64,000 nucleotides of DNA from Asticcacaulis aquaticus (GCF_028550415.1 NZ_JAQQKX010000012.1:1-64000), one strand, 5' to 3'; numbered from the stretch's first letter, positions 49,217 through 59,141 are shown. The notes: generated by a model not told the origin, from the letters alone. Program-made: numbers and translations.

Positions 49217-50602
49217 GTGAGAGCACATCTGAAGGCTGGCGCCTGCATCTTCCTGACGCTTCTGGCAGCGACCCCGGCGACGGCCGATGTCGACGGCGCC
49301 ATGGATGATTTCTGGTCGGATTCCATGACGGCAACCAACGGCTCAGGACCGTCGGTCTATCAGGGACAAGCAGCGGGGTATTACACACTCGGCAACTACA
49401 GCTACCGCGCACCGCAGATGAACACTCAGATTGCCTCGGTCGGCGTGCCGTCGGTCAAATCGGGCTGTGGCGGCATCGACATTTACGGCGGCAGCTTCAG
49501 CTTTATCAATTCCGACCAGATCGTCGCCACAATGAAGGCCATTGCTCAAAACGCGCTGGGCCTGCTGTTCCAGATGGCGGTCGACTCGCTGTCGGAACTG
49601 CTGGGCTCGAACATCAAAGACGCCTTCAAGAAGATGCAGGACCTCAATGGGGTCAATATCAATAGCTGCGAGGCGGCGCAGAATCTGGTGGCGGGTACGG
49701 TCAACCGGATACAGGCCGCGCAGGCGAAATCCTGCACTGAAGTCGGCACGACGAGTGGTCTGTTCAGTGATTGGGCTAAGGCTAAGGAACAATGCGGGGT
49801 GGGTGGTCAGGCTGAAGCGACAGCGGCAACGGCCGCGGCGGATCAGAAGCCGGTCAATCGCAATGTCGCCTGGGAGGCCATTCAAAAGCACCCCCTGTTT
49901 CGCGACGACACCGAGCTGGCCCTAACCATGATGACCCTGACCGGGACAGTCGTCATCGGCTCGAACGGCGGGGTGACCTCCATCGACGTCATTCCGGGCG
50001 ATGCCAACAAGGACGGCATGATAACCAAGTTCCTCGATGGCGGCACCTATCGGGTTCACCAATGTGCCAACACTGAATGTACGCAGGTGACCAAATACTC
50101 CCGGGATGTGACGCTCGACGTGAACCGAAGCCTGAAGCGCCGGGTGTCGGCGATGCTGGTCTCGATCGTCAACAAGATCCGCTCTCGCACGGCCCTGTCC
50201 GAGGATGAGAAATCCTTCCTCGGACTGGTGAGCCTGCCCGTCTATAAGATGGCGAGCGTCCAGGTCGCCTATCAGGGCGGGTTCGCGGCCATTGAGATGG
50301 AGCGCTATTCGGACGTCATTGCCCTCGATCTCGTCCTGACCTGGATGTCGCAGAACATGGCCGAAATGACGGCGGCGTCGCAGAACCTCGTCGGTGTCGA
50401 CGAGAAGCTGCTGGTCGACTGGCAGGAGAATGTCCAGTCCGTGCGGCAGGAACTCTTCCAGCGCCAGGCTCTGGTGCAGGACCGGATCGTCGCCATGGAG
50501 TCGATCATCGCCAAGACGCGCGAGGTCGAGAAGATCATCTTCTCCGAGGGCAATTCGCGGATCGCGCAAAGCCTGATGTTTTCCAGCACCTTCAAGAACT
50601 AG
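49217..50602 (+). CDS. traH: TraH, pilus assembly protein
   Basis: 461 aa, GTG start with GGAGGGG upstream. Signal peptide to ATADV, then a long helical protein with GYYTLGNYSYRAPQMNTQIA, characteristic of TraH, and C-terminal coiled coil (LFQRQALVQDRIVAMESIIA). Outer-membrane-associated component of F-type pores. Nine bases before traG. Confidence 0.9.
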   Translation: MRAHLKAGACIFLTLLAATPATADVDGAMDDFWSDSMTATNGSGPSVYQGQAAGYYTLGNYSYRAPQMNTQIASVGVPSVKSGCGGIDIYGGSFSFINSDQIVATMKAIAQNALGLLFQMAVDSLSELLGSNIKDAFKKMQDLNGVNINSCEAAQNLVAGTVNRIQAAQAKSCTEVGTTSGLFSDWAKAKEQCGVGGQAEATAATAAADQKPVNRNVAWEAIQKHPLFRDDTELALTMMTLTGTVVIGSNGGVTSIDVIPGDANKDGMITKFLDGGTYRVHQCANTECTQVTKYSRDVTLDVNRSLKRRVSAMLVSIVNKIRSRTALSEDEKSFLGLVSLPVYKMASVQVAYQGGFAAIEMERYSDVIALDLVLTWMSQNMAEMTAASQNLVGVDEKLLVDWQENVQSVRQELFQRQALVQDRIVAMESIIAKTREVEKIIFSEGNSRIAQSLMFSSTFKN

Positions 50603-50611
50603 GGCCGAACC

Positions 50612-53554
50612 ATGTGGGAAGTACCCGTTTATGGCGGCGGCGAGCTTTATCGCAGCATCTTCAGCGCCGTGGCCCTGATGACGGGCATGGATGCGGCGGG
50701 CTCCATGATCGGGCTCGCCATGATTCTCGGCCTGATCTTCGGCATCATCAAAGCCATCTGGGATGTGAACCTCGGCAAGATCGTCAAATGGTACATCATG
50801 TGCGCGATCATCTACGGCGTCATGTGGGTGCCGAAGGTGACGATTCAGGTCACCGACAAGCTCAATCCATCGGTCACCTACGCGAACGTTGCGAATGTGC
50901 CTCTGGGTGTCGGAGTCACCGCCTCTCTGGTCAGCCGGGTAGGGGACCGGGTCATCCAGTTGACAGAGACAGCCTTTGCTGACCCGGCCGACCTGCAATA
51001 TTCCCGCTACGGCATGGTGTTCGGCGCGAAGCTCTATTCGCGGATCGCCGAGGCGCGCCCGATTGATCAGCAGCTCTACGTCAATCTGAAGATCTATATT
51101 CAGGACTGCGTTTTCTACGACATCCTCGACGGCACGATCGCACCGGATGCGCTCAACAAATCCAGCGATCTATGGGGTGTCATCTCAGCCAGTCCGAACC
51201 CCGCTCGCACCATGCTCTATTATTCGGGTGCAGCGAGCGAGATCAAAACCTGTGACGAAGTTGGTAACGGCACGGGCGGACTTCTGGCGCCGCTGATCGC
51301 GGCCGACCTTACCAATGTGCAGAAAGTCATTCAGCGCAATGTTGATCCCTATGCGGTTGAGGCCAGCCTGACAACGCGCAATGCCGGCGCATCGAGCGCC
51401 ATGCTCACATCCATGGGCGTGGCGTCACAGAACTCGACGGATGTGCTGCGCCAGGCCGTCATCGCCAATATGCTGAAGGACGGCCTGGGTAACAGTCCAA
51501 CCACCTCGGATGCTCTGGCGTCTGCGCAGGCGGAAATTCAGACCCACAACGCGCAAAAGCTGCTCGGCGTCATCGGCGAAAAAGCCGTCGTGAACCTCAA
51601 GATCCTGATCGATCTGCTGTTCATCGGGATATTCCCGACCATCTTCCCGATCTTCCTCTTCCCTGAAATCGGCCCGCGCATGATCAAGGGGTATCTGTCG
51701 GGCTTCGTATATCTCCAGCTCTGGGGGCCGATGTATGTAATCCTGCATAAGATCATGATGTTCAACGCGGTCAATCGTTCGACCGAGGCGATGTATCTGC
51801 CGGGGTCCGGAACCGAACTGAACCTGATGAACATGGACGCGGTGTCGAAAGCCAATGATGACGTCTGCGCGCTGGCCGGCTCGATGATGCTGATGATCCC
51901 GGTGATCGCTGGGATGCTGACCAAGGGCGCCATGGCGGTAGGTGCGCAGGGGGAGACCCTGCTGAGCAATTTTAGGTCCGGCGCGGAATCGGCGGCATCC
52001 TCGCAGACGACGGGGAATTTCAGCTACGGCAATGTCACGCTCGATACGGCGAGCTTCAACAACGTCCACGGCAACCAGCAGGTCACCAGCGCTCGGCACG
52101 ACAACGGCAATGCCCGTGTCGTCGACGGCTACGGCAACGAGACCTTCTACGGTGCGAACGGTTCAACCGGCATGGTGGCGAACACCTCGAAGATGGCGAC
52201 GGGCCTCCTGTCGAACCAGGGCTGGTCGGAAAGCCTTGGACGAACGAGCCAATCCTACCAGGACACCGGCACAGGCCTTCGCCATTCGGTGCAGGTCGGT
52301 TCTTCGGTGGCAAATTCTCAGATTAAAGAGGCCTTCTCAAACTGGTCGCAGGGAAAGGAATGGCGGAACTCCAATAACAGCGGCCATCAGGCGCAAATCG
52401 GTCAGATGCTCTCCATCGCCGATGAGGCCGTGAAATATCGCCAGACCCGATACGGCGAGAGCGAGTCTGAGGCGAAAGCACAGATCGCGGCCGGCAGCAT
52501 GGGCGTCGGCGCTCAGGCGGGTCTCAGCGCACCTGGCGGAAAATTAAAAGGCCTGGATTTGGGTGCTTCCGTCACCGCCAATGCCAGCAAGACGGGTCAG
52601 ACGACGGGCACGGAGTCGAAGTCCAGTGGTCGAGACGCTGGCCTGGACCAACGGTTTAACCAGTCCCTGACCGATACCTACCAGCGTATTGCGACCGATC
52701 AGGCCCAGCAATCGTATTCGTCGTTCCGCGCGACCGGGAAAGGTGGGCGAGACGTCGATGCCACGACCTGGACCAGCACGCGGTCGATCAGTGACACGGC
52801 TGACGCCTATCAAAACGCGGGCAACCGTCTGAGCGCCGAAAAATCGAACGTCCAGAATTCCGGGGAATCGATTTCGTCGGACGAGACCCGAGCCTTTTAC
52901 GATTGGCTGGTGAACACGAAGGGAATCGACCGGATGTCGGCAAGCGAAATCGCCGCCGGCGTTTCCCCGCAGGCGCTTCAGACAGGGCGCGCCTACGGCA
53001 TGGAGTATTTCGACTGGAAGGCAGACCAGATTGGCGACACGAGCCTCAGGGCCGATTGGACGGGTGTCGCGCAGCCGAAGCCAATTGACAGTGCCGAGGT
53101 CGAGCGAGACCTACGGCGAGCCGGCTCCTTGGACGACAAGGACTATCGATCAGCCAGAGAAATCGAAACGATGCAGAGTGATGGCGGTACGTCTGCAAGC
53201 GCAGCAGGGACGCCCCGCCGTTCCCGAGCAAAATCCACTTCGAAAGCCACACCAGCAGTCGAGGGCGAAGCGCCGTCGGGTTCGGGAGATTTAAGCTGGA
53301 GTGGGATTGCTGGCGGTGTTGATCAGATGATGAACACCGCCGGGACACATGTCCGCAGCGGCCGCGGAGGGGTGGAAGGCGAGTTGAACAGATTGAAAGG
53401 GCAATCCATTGATACGGAGCAATCTATCGTGGATAATGGGCGAGAGACGTTTGAGAAAGTTGTCGATTCACCAATCTCGGCTGCTATCCCAGGTCTTACT
53501 CCGCTCCATGCGGTGCGAACGTTGTCCAAACGAACAAAGAATAAGGACAATTAA
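50612..53554 (+). CDS. traG: TraG, mating-pair stabilisation and pilus assembly protein
   Basis: 980 aa. N-terminal half (about 1-450) has several membrane segments, with MWEVPVYGGGELYRSIFSAV as the conserved start and the YLSGFVYLQLWGPMYVIL region. The C-terminal half is periplasmic, Ser/Gly/Asn rich (HGNQQVTSARHDNGNARVVD, FYGANGSTG), with the region linked to entry exclusion. Last gene of the transfer operon. No coupling protein or relaxase follows. Confidence 0.9.
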   Translation: MWEVPVYGGGELYRSIFSAVALMTGMDAAGSMIGLAMILGLIFGIIKAIWDVNLGKIVKWYIMCAIIYGVMWVPKVTIQVTDKLNPSVTYANVANVPLGVGVTASLVSRVGDRVIQLTETAFADPADLQYSRYGMVFGAKLYSRIAEARPIDQQLYVNLKIYIQDCVFYDILDGTIAPDALNKSSDLWGVISASPNPARTMLYYSGAASEIKTCDEVGNGTGGLLAPLIAADLTNVQKVIQRNVDPYAVEASLTTRNAGASSAMLTSMGVASQNSTDVLRQAVIANMLKDGLGNSPTTSDALASAQAEIQTHNAQKLLGVIGEKAVVNLKILIDLLFIGIFPTIFPIFLFPEIGPRMIKGYLSGFVYLQLWGPMYVILHKIMMFNAVNRSTEAMYLPGSGTELNLMNMDAVSKANDDVCALAGSMMLMIPVIAGMLTKGAMAVGAQGETLLSNFRSGAESAASSQTTGNFSYGNVTLDTASFNNVHGNQQVTSARHDNGNARVVDGYGNETFYGANGSTGMVANTSKMATGLLSNQGWSESLGRTSQSYQDTGTGLRHSVQVGSSVANSQIKEAFSNWSQGKEWRNSNNSGHQAQIGQMLSIADEAVKYRQTRYGESESEAKAQIAAGSMGVGAQAGLSAPGGKLKGLDLGASVTANASKTGQTTGTESKSSGRDAGLDQRFNQSLTDTYQRIATDQAQQSYSSFRATGKGGRDVDATTWTSTRSISDTADAYQNAGNRLSAEKSNVQNSGESISSDETRAFYDWLVNTKGIDRMSASEIAAGVSPQALQTGRAYGMEYFDWKADQIGDTSLRADWTGVAQPKPIDSAEVERDLRRAGSLDDKDYRSAREIETMQSDGGTSASAAGTPRRSRAKSTSKATPAVEGEAPSGSGDLSWSGIAGGVDQMMNTAGTHVRSGRGGVEGELNRLKGQSIDTEQSIVDNGRETFEKVVDSPISAAIPGLTPLHAVRTLSKRTKNKDN

Positions 53555-53557
53555 CCG

Positions 53558-53911
53558 TTACAGCTTTTGGTACAGCTTCCAGAAATGCCGGGCACCAAAT
53601 ACGAAGCCCGCCGGGATCATTCCCATTATGACAAGTGCGGTTACTGCGGTGGGATCAGTCGGTGGGTCTCGCAGAATTGAGTCCAAACCGAAAAGGATGG
53701 CTCCTGCTCCCAATCCCAATAAAACTAAAGCCATAATCAGGTAAGAGTTTTTGTGCGCTTGATAGGTATGCGTCAGGTGGAAGTTCGAAAGCTTTTCGAG
53801 ATTGGCTTGAGCTTCCGGGCTCAAATTGACACCCAACGTACGGGCAGCCGCCATCTCGTTCAGCATTTTGACCGCTTCTGGAGACAGTTTCGGATCGTTT
53901 GCGTCGGTCAT
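53558..53911 (-). CDS. Two-span membrane protein, 117 aa
   Basis: From the ATG at 53911 with GGAGGGG upstream. Cytoplasmic N-terminal part with LSPEAVKMLNEMAAARTLG and LSPEAQANLEKLSNFHL (two similar LSPEA helices), then membrane segments YLIMALVLLGLGAGAILFG and TALVIMGMIPAGFVFGA. Convergent with traG, with 4 bases between stops. By position it might be an exclusion or regulatory protein; no family recognised. Confidence 0.6.
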   Translation of the reverse strand: MTDANDPKLSPEAVKMLNEMAAARTLGVNLSPEAQANLEKLSNFHLTHTYQAHKNSYLIMALVLLGLGAGAILFGLDSILRDPPTDPTAVTALVIMGMIPAGFVFGARHFWKLYQKL

Positions 53912-54035
53912 ATCGGCCCCTCCCATCGGTTCTTGACTTGTTCCGAGATATAGACGGACTGGCGCTGCTATTCAAGCGCGAGTTTTTATCATTTTCGCTC
54001 TTGATCAAAACCTCTCGATCGTGCTTTATCATGCC

Positions 54036-54055
54036 AATCAAGCAGTGATTGATTT
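54036..54055. promoter_or_regulatory. Operator-like motif between divergent small genes
   Basis: AATCAAGCAGTGATTGATTT, an exact match to AATCAANCNNTGATTGATTT. Located about 125 bases before the leftward membrane-protein start and 76 bases before the rightward gene at 54132. Confidence 0.65.
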
Positions 54056-54131
54056 CGTTTCACAAACATCTATTTTCTGTGCAGATCGAATGAGTTGCCG
54101 CATATGCGAAGCTCTATTTTCGGGAGTGTAA

Positions 54132-54515
54132 ATGGATTGGCTCGATCTCGTCTCTAACGAAGACCTGAAACCCAAGGTCGAGGTCACTGGCCTTTTGGAC
54201 CGTATCGTCATTCGCTTCGGCAAACCGCTCGTCGACAAGCTCGGCTGGCGCGTGGCGACGGCCAAAATTCAATTCGCAGAGACTACAGGTCGGGCGCGTA
54301 TTCGTATCGTACCCGACAGCGAAGCAGACTGGCAGCTTGCCTCAGCCGGGAAGGGCGGAGGTCTCATCCTCGATGCTGTTCAACTGGCACCGGCTACCGC
54401 GTTTGGGGCAGTGCAATGCGTGTGTGAGATATGCGATGACGGAGGGGCAGTCATCAACTTGCCGGCGGGGTTCCGCCTTTCCAAAGGCGAAATGATCAAG
54501 CGGCGTCGGAAGTAG
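54132..54515 (+). CDS. Hypothetical protein, 127 aa
   Basis: MDWLDLVSNEDLKPKVEVTG, then mixed alpha/beta with GRARIRIVPDSEADWQLASA and a basic end SKGEMIKRRRK. CVCEICDDG contains two close cysteines. No domain recognised. An upstream operator-like motif suggests control together with the transfer region. Confidence 0.6.
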   Translation: MDWLDLVSNEDLKPKVEVTGLLDRIVIRFGKPLVDKLGWRVATAKIQFAETTGRARIRIVPDSEADWQLASAGKGGGLILDAVQLAPATAFGAVQCVCEICDDGGAVINLPAGFRLSKGEMIKRRRK

Positions 54516-54671
54516 CCGGCGTGTACGGCGGGTAATCTTGGTATCCAGTGAGATAACTCACTCAATAGGTGAAAGATTTTGCGGATGGAACTGTTAGCGT
54601 TCACACGCCGTCGGCCGCAACCATAACGATAAAGTAAGGCGCGTTCTCGCTAATGATTTCGAGACAGTTAG

Positions 54672-55085
54672 ATGATTGATCGATTAGATGTTGCCGAACT
54701 TTCAAAGTACCAAGTTTATGTTGATCACGACCATCATGTTGTTGAAATTCGCTACCCCAGTTTAAATCCGAATATTAATTTGCCTAATGTTATACTGGAA
54801 ACATTCCAAGGTCTTTCCGAGCCGTGGAACTATGATCTCATAGCTGACATGTCTGAATTCGACGGATTTGTTCCTTGGGAACAGTTGGAGTCGTTCGCAG
54901 ATATCTGGATGGAGGCTGTTGAGCGCAAGGATGATGGCCGAGGCGTTGCTATCGTTTCGATCAACCCACTCATTTTTGAGCGCATGGACGGTTACCAGGA
55001 ACTGTGGCCTGGCCGAGAATTCAAGATTGTTCAAACGGCGGCAGAGGCGCGTGCATGGCTGCTCGCCCGAAATATACCGTCCTAA
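54672..55085 (+). CDS. Hypothetical protein, 137 aa
   Basis: Reads MIDRLDVAELSKYQVYVDHD and contains PWNYDLIADMSEFDGFVPWE, a pattern resembling SpoIIAA/STAS-like small proteins; that is a weak resemblance. It is notably more AT-rich than the neighbouring tra genes, suggesting separate acquisition. It ends just before the lysE fragment. Confidence 0.5.
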   Translation: MIDRLDVAELSKYQVYVDHDHHVVEIRYPSLNPNINLPNVILETFQGLSEPWNYDLIADMSEFDGFVPWEQLESFADIWMEAVERKDDGRGVAIVSINPLIFERMDGYQELWPGREFKIVQTAAEARAWLLARNIPS

Positions 55086-55113
55086 CGTCGTGCCCTGCCG
55101 TAGCCGCCAGACT

Positions 55114-55322
55114 TCAGTGTTTTGCCTTCAGAAGCATGACCCCAAACCCAAAAAATAGGGTGCCGGTGAGGCGGTTGAACAGCTTGTTCAGTGACGGCTG
55201 CTTCAAATACGTCGCAAGCTTTTGTCCGCCCAGACCATAAACGACGTACCAAAAGGCCTCGATCATCGCGAATGTCACGATCAAGATGGCAAACTGTGGA
55301 AACTGCGTGTTGATTTCCACTG
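55114..55322 (-). pseudogene. LysE/RhtB-family exporter, C-terminal fragment
   Basis: The final 65-70 residues of an amino-acid exporter: FPQFAILIVTFAMIEAFWYV, a C-terminal LPQPSLNKLFNRLTGTLFFG-like helix and FGVMLLKAKH. The 5' two-thirds is absent: homology stops at about 55322, where a TGAGAACTGACCC end begins. Non-functional remnant marking the former sequence at this junction. Confidence 0.7.
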
Positions 55323-55358
55323 AGAACTGACCCACTTGGCGGGCTAAGGGTCAGTTCT
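55323..55358. repeat. Inverted repeat at the IS end
   Basis: AGAACTGACCC (55323-55333) and GGGTCAGTTCT (55348-55358) are perfect reverse complements, 14 bases apart. Confidence 0.7.
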
Positions 55359-55359
55359 T

Positions 55360-55561
55360 GTCTTATGATTTTGGCGTCACCTCTGGCAAGATGTGACCGC
55401 CGCCGCAGTGCTCCGCAACACAAGCGGCGGCGGGCGGAGAACGGATCGTGTCAGTTCTTGGTAATCAGAACCGCCGCTGAGTAAGATCGTCTCCGCCATT
55501 TCCTTTCGACCTGAACGGATACTTGGGCGTAGGGCCCGGACGACAAGAAAAGGTAGTGGAA
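55360..55561 (+). ncRNA. Candidate IS110 bridge-RNA region
   Basis: The 200 bases before the IS110 transposase contain no gene but a strong hairpin CCGCCGCCGC (55397-55406) with GCGGCGGCGG (55424-55433) and further short stems. IS110-group elements are known to encode a structured bridge RNA in this 5' non-coding end that directs target choice. Presence here is inference from position and structure only. Confidence 0.35.
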
Positions 55562-56503
55562 ATGACCGTCATTTTTAACATTGGAGTCGACGTTTCGAAA
55601 GACCATCTCGACGTATTTATGCTGCCAACCGGAGAAGCAACACGACTGACCAACACAGCAACTGGCTTTGTTGATCTGTTTAATTGGCTTGGTAACCGAG
55701 CCATCGCTCGCATCGTTTTTGAAGCTACCGGCGCCTATCATAAGAGCTTCGAACAGGCGCTATCAGCGCGAGGGATGCCGTATACGAAGGTCAATCCCTA
55801 CAGGGCGCGTAGATTTGCGCAGGCCATTGGAAAACTCGCAAAAACAGATCGCGTGGACGCGGCACTTCTCGCACGGATGGGTATCGCGCTTGAATCCAAG
55901 CCGTCAAAACCGTTCGATCAACGACTTGACGAAATGAAAGAATTATTGGTCGCGCGCCGCAGCCTGTCTAAAGATCGAACGGCCACTCTGACGCGGCGTA
56001 AGACCTTAAAATCCAACCTTCTCCTCGCACAAAATGCCGCCCGATTGCGTCAAATTAACCTCCAGCTCGCATCGATTGATAAAGCCTTGCTAGGTCTCGC
56101 CAGTCAAAACGAAAGCTTCGCAGCGAAACTACGTCTGCTCAAAACCATCCCAGGCATCTCTGACAAGTCGGCACTAACCCTGCTCATAGAAATGCCGGAA
56201 CTTGGCGAAATTGAAAGCAAGCAAGCCGCCAGCTTGGCTGGCCTGGCTCCTATGGCGCGGCAATCTGGCATCTGGACCGGTGCGTCCAAAATCACTGGCG
56301 GGCGACGGGCGTTACGTCATGCACTGTATATGCCGGCATTAGTCGCCTGCCGACACAACCCAGATCTAAAAGCGAAATATGAAGCGCTAAGAGCCGCGGG
56401 CAAGCCAGCGAAGGTGGCGCTCACTGCGATCATGAGGAAGCTTCTAATCGTCGCCAATGCCTGCATAGCCAGAAACGGCGCGTGGCATCATAAGACCACT
56501 TGA
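55562..56503 (+). CDS. IS110-family transposase (DEDD recombinase)
   Basis: 313 aa from the ATG at 55562. N-terminal RuvC-like DEDD domain: FNIGVDVSKDHLDVFM (Asp), IVFEATGAYHKS (Glu), KTDRVDAALLARM (Asp pair). The C-terminal Transposase_20 domain has LKTIPGISDKSALTLL, LAGLAPMARQSGIWTG and the region around ALYMPALVACRHNP with the conserved Ser-containing helix position. Catalyses RNA-guided insertion in its family. Appears full length and possibly active. Confidence 0.92.
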   Translation: MTVIFNIGVDVSKDHLDVFMLPTGEATRLTNTATGFVDLFNWLGNRAIARIVFEATGAYHKSFEQALSARGMPYTKVNPYRARRFAQAIGKLAKTDRVDAALLARMGIALESKPSKPFDQRLDEMKELLVARRSLSKDRTATLTRRKTLKSNLLLAQNAARLRQINLQLASIDKALLGLASQNESFAAKLRLLKTIPGISDKSALTLLIEMPELGEIESKQAASLAGLAPMARQSGIWTGASKITGGRRALRHALYMPALVACRHNPDLKAKYEALRAAGKPAKVALTAIMRKLLIVANACIARNGAWHHKTT

Positions 56504-56540
56504 TCAAGACGGATACTCAGCGGAAATCAACAGTCCGGGC

Positions 56541-57100
<560 letters not shown>

Positions 57101-57116
57101 TCAGAGCAAGGCCAAA

Positions 57117-57800
57117 TTAGCCGACGGCGGCGACCGTCTGTTTGTAATCCCCCACAAACAACACGTTGTTTTCTATATGAATGTGCATCAAGAGATCGTC
57201 GTAGAGTCTTTCGAGTTCGGTATAGAGGCGATGCCAGGTTCCGCACGCTTCGGCCGGCGGTATGAAATCATTGGCCAGGACCTTCAGTTGCTTGAGGGCG
57301 TCCGTGTGCTGGACGTGTTCCATCTGCATGACGCGGATAGGACCCTGAGCCATCGGGAGCGCTCCGTTGCAGAGCATCGGAAATAGCATGTTCTCCTCTT
57401 TCATCATGTGCATGAAGAGATCTTCGAACATGGCATGAAGGTATTCGGTCAGCCCATGCGGACATTGTGGATGATCCGGGTGAACGGAGAGAACGCGCTC
57501 TGACAGAGCGATAAGGTCGGCCATCTGCGAGCGATGGGTGTCGTGAAAACGGTCGACAATATGCGCAACAATCTCCGATGCGGTTTTCTGACGCCAGTCC
57601 GTGGCTGGCACGCTATCGCTTTGAAGCAGCGGCTTGAGATGTTCGATCACAGCGTTGAGGTCTTGTCTGTTGTGCTTTGCTGTAAGGCCCAGCTCCTGGA
57701 ATCCTTCATTCAGGACGTCAAAACCGTTTTCCTGCAGATAACGCAGTGTGCGGGGGTTTTCCGAAACGATTTCCGCAAGAGTACGCGATGACCATTCCAT
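57117..57800 (-). CDS. ytfE: Iron-sulfur cluster repair di-iron protein (RIC/YtfE/ScdA)
   Basis: 227 aa from the ATG at 57800 (GAGGAGA 7 bases upstream). N-terminal ScdA_N domain (TLAEIVSENPRTLRYLQENG), then a hemerythrin-like domain with histidine/glutamate ligands in RFHDTHR, LFMHMMKEENMLFP, MQMEHVQHTDAL and LLMHIHIENNVLF. Repairs iron-sulfur clusters damaged by nitric oxide and oxidants. An FNR-type box lies 54-67 bases upstream. Last gene of the leftward Moco cluster, which suggests a nitrate/NO-related regulon. Confidence 0.9.
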   Translation of the reverse strand: MEWSSRTLAEIVSENPRTLRYLQENGFDVLNEGFQELGLTAKHNRQDLNAVIEHLKPLLQSDSVPATDWRQKTASEIVAHIVDRFHDTHRSQMADLIALSERVLSVHPDHPQCPHGLTEYLHAMFEDLFMHMMKEENMLFPMLCNGALPMAQGPIRVMQMEHVQHTDALKQLKVLANDFIPPAEACGTWHRLYTELERLYDDLLMHIHIENNVLFVGDYKQTVAAVG

Positions 57801-57853
57801 ATCTATTCTCCTCATGTCGGGAGAAGAGTACCTTAGAGGCAACTTCAGCGTAC

Positions 57854-57867
57854 TTGATCGAGGTCAA
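57854..57867 (-). promoter_or_regulatory. FNR/DNR-type box upstream of ytfE
   Basis: TTGATCGAGGTCAA, close to the FNR consensus TTGATNNNNATCAA. Overlaps the mobA stop codon. Likely activates ytfE under low oxygen or NO. Confidence 0.6.
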
Positions 57868-58418
57868 TAGTGCGGCAGTGACTTCAAATCTTCTGGGGTG
57901 TTAAAATTTTTGAGCGCAGTCCGCCCGTCGAATGGGATAGTGACCGAGCCAAGTTCAGAAAGAAAAGCGCGAACAGATAAGGTCTCGCCTGCATGTAACC
58001 GGCCTAGCGCGTTTTGAATAACCCGTTCGCTCAACAATTGCGTTGGGCAAGCAAAGGGCAGGGGACTGCCCAGATAAAACGTCGGCCGATTTGACGACTG
58101 AGCTTGCTCAGCCAAACCTATAAGGTCAGGGGCGGACAAAGTCGGCATATCGACAGGCACCACGATGACCAGATCTTGAAGCGCTTCCTGACCAGAAAGA
58201 GCCGAACAGATGCCTGCCACAGGTCCACAGTTTTCCACCACATCAAAAACGCCGAGCTCGACGTCCGGTCTGCCCGCACAAACGATATGTGCCGCGCCAG
58301 CTTCTGCGAGTGTGTCACAGGCATGCTCGAGCCAGGTTTTTTCACCGAACAACATTTCCGTTTTATCACTGCCCATGCGGCGCGACTTGCCGCCGCACAG
58401 GACGATCCCCGTAATCAT
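57864..58418 (-). CDS. mobA: Molybdenum cofactor guanylyltransferase MobA
   Basis: 184 aa. N-terminal nucleotide-binding motif VLCGGKSRRMGSDKTEML with a Cys replacing the more usual Ala, DMPTLSAPDL as the metal site, and FNTPEDLK near the C-terminus. Attaches GMP to molybdopterin to make MGD for DMSO-reductase-family enzymes such as nitrate reductase. Two bases downstream of moaE. Confidence 0.9.
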   Translation of the reverse strand: MITGIVLCGGKSRRMGSDKTEMLFGEKTWLEHACDTLAEAGAAHIVCAGRPDVELGVFDVVENCGPVAGICSALSGQEALQDLVIVVPVDMPTLSAPDLIGLAEQAQSSNRPTFYLGSPLPFACPTQLLSERVIQNALGRLHAGETLSVRAFLSELGSVTIPFDGRTALKNFNTPEDLKSLPHY

Positions 58419-58420
58419 GT

Positions 58421-58867
58421 CTATCGATCTGGTTCGACGGATTGGCCCTCAAGCCATTCCGGCTGGCCGTCGGTGTAGTGCTCTTCCTTCCACACCGGCA
58501 CACGTTTTTTGAGCTCTTCGATTATGTATCGATTGGCCCGGTAGGCGCTGTCACGGTGAGGGGAGCCGACCGCGATAATGACACTGATACCGCCGATTGG
58601 CAGGAAGCCTTTGAAGTGTTCAACGAAACAGGTCAGGTCTTCCCCAAAGCGACTGACAGCCTCCGTACAAATCTCGCGCAGCGTATTTCTGGCAAGATCA
58701 TCGAACGCATCATACGATACGCCGTCTACAGGCCTGCCGAGATTGTGGTTTCGCACGCGTCCGACGAAGAGTGCGCAGGCGCCATTCTCGGCGCGGTCAG
58801 CGAAGTCCATAGCGTCTTCAATGTTGAGACGGGAAACTTTGATTTCGGCATGGATCGATGATGTCAT
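58421..58867 (-). CDS. moaE: Molybdopterin synthase large subunit MoaE
   Basis: 148 aa from the ATG at 58867, one base past the moaD stop region; the longer frame to 58996 overlaps moaD and is not used. Family features: GACALFVGRVRNHNLGRPVD, SYDAFDDLA, VGSPHRDSAYRANRYIIEEL and catalytic Lys in RVPVWKEEHYTDG. With MoaD converts cPMP to molybdopterin. Confidence 0.9.
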   Translation of the reverse strand: MTSSIHAEIKVSRLNIEDAMDFADRAENGACALFVGRVRNHNLGRPVDGVSYDAFDDLARNTLREICTEAVSRFGEDLTCFVEHFKGFLPIGGISVIIAVGSPHRDSAYRANRYIIEELKKRVPVWKEEHYTDGQPEWLEGQSVEPDR

Positions 58868-58868
58868 C

Positions 58869-59141
58869 TCAACCTCCCGATACCGGAGGAATAACTGCGA
58901 GACGGGTGGGGACGTCAATAATGGCGCCGGCAGGAAGCACGGCTGTGTCAGTCGCAAAGGCTGACACCTTGTATAAGCCTTCCCGGCTAAACCCATCGTG
59001 CGTCTCAGATAGGTGGTCCGCCAATACCTGCCTAAGATCGCGAATCATAATGGGAAGCGTGACTTCCAGATCGACAAAACCGTTGGTGCCGAACCTTTTG
59101 AACGCACCGAAAAGTTCGATTTTCAAAGTTTCTTGAGGCAT
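58869..59141 (-). CDS. moaD: Molybdopterin synthase sulfur carrier MoaD
   Basis: 90 aa ubiquitin-like protein ending VIPPVSGG; the C-terminal Gly-Gly carries the thiocarboxylate. FGAFKRFG and AIIDVP fit the fold. Its ATG overlaps the moeA stop (TGATG). Confidence 0.88.
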   Translation of the reverse strand: MPQETLKIELFGAFKRFGTNGFVDLEVTLPIMIRDLRQVLADHLSETHDGFSREGLYKVSAFATDTAVLPAGAIIDVPTRLAVIPPVSGG

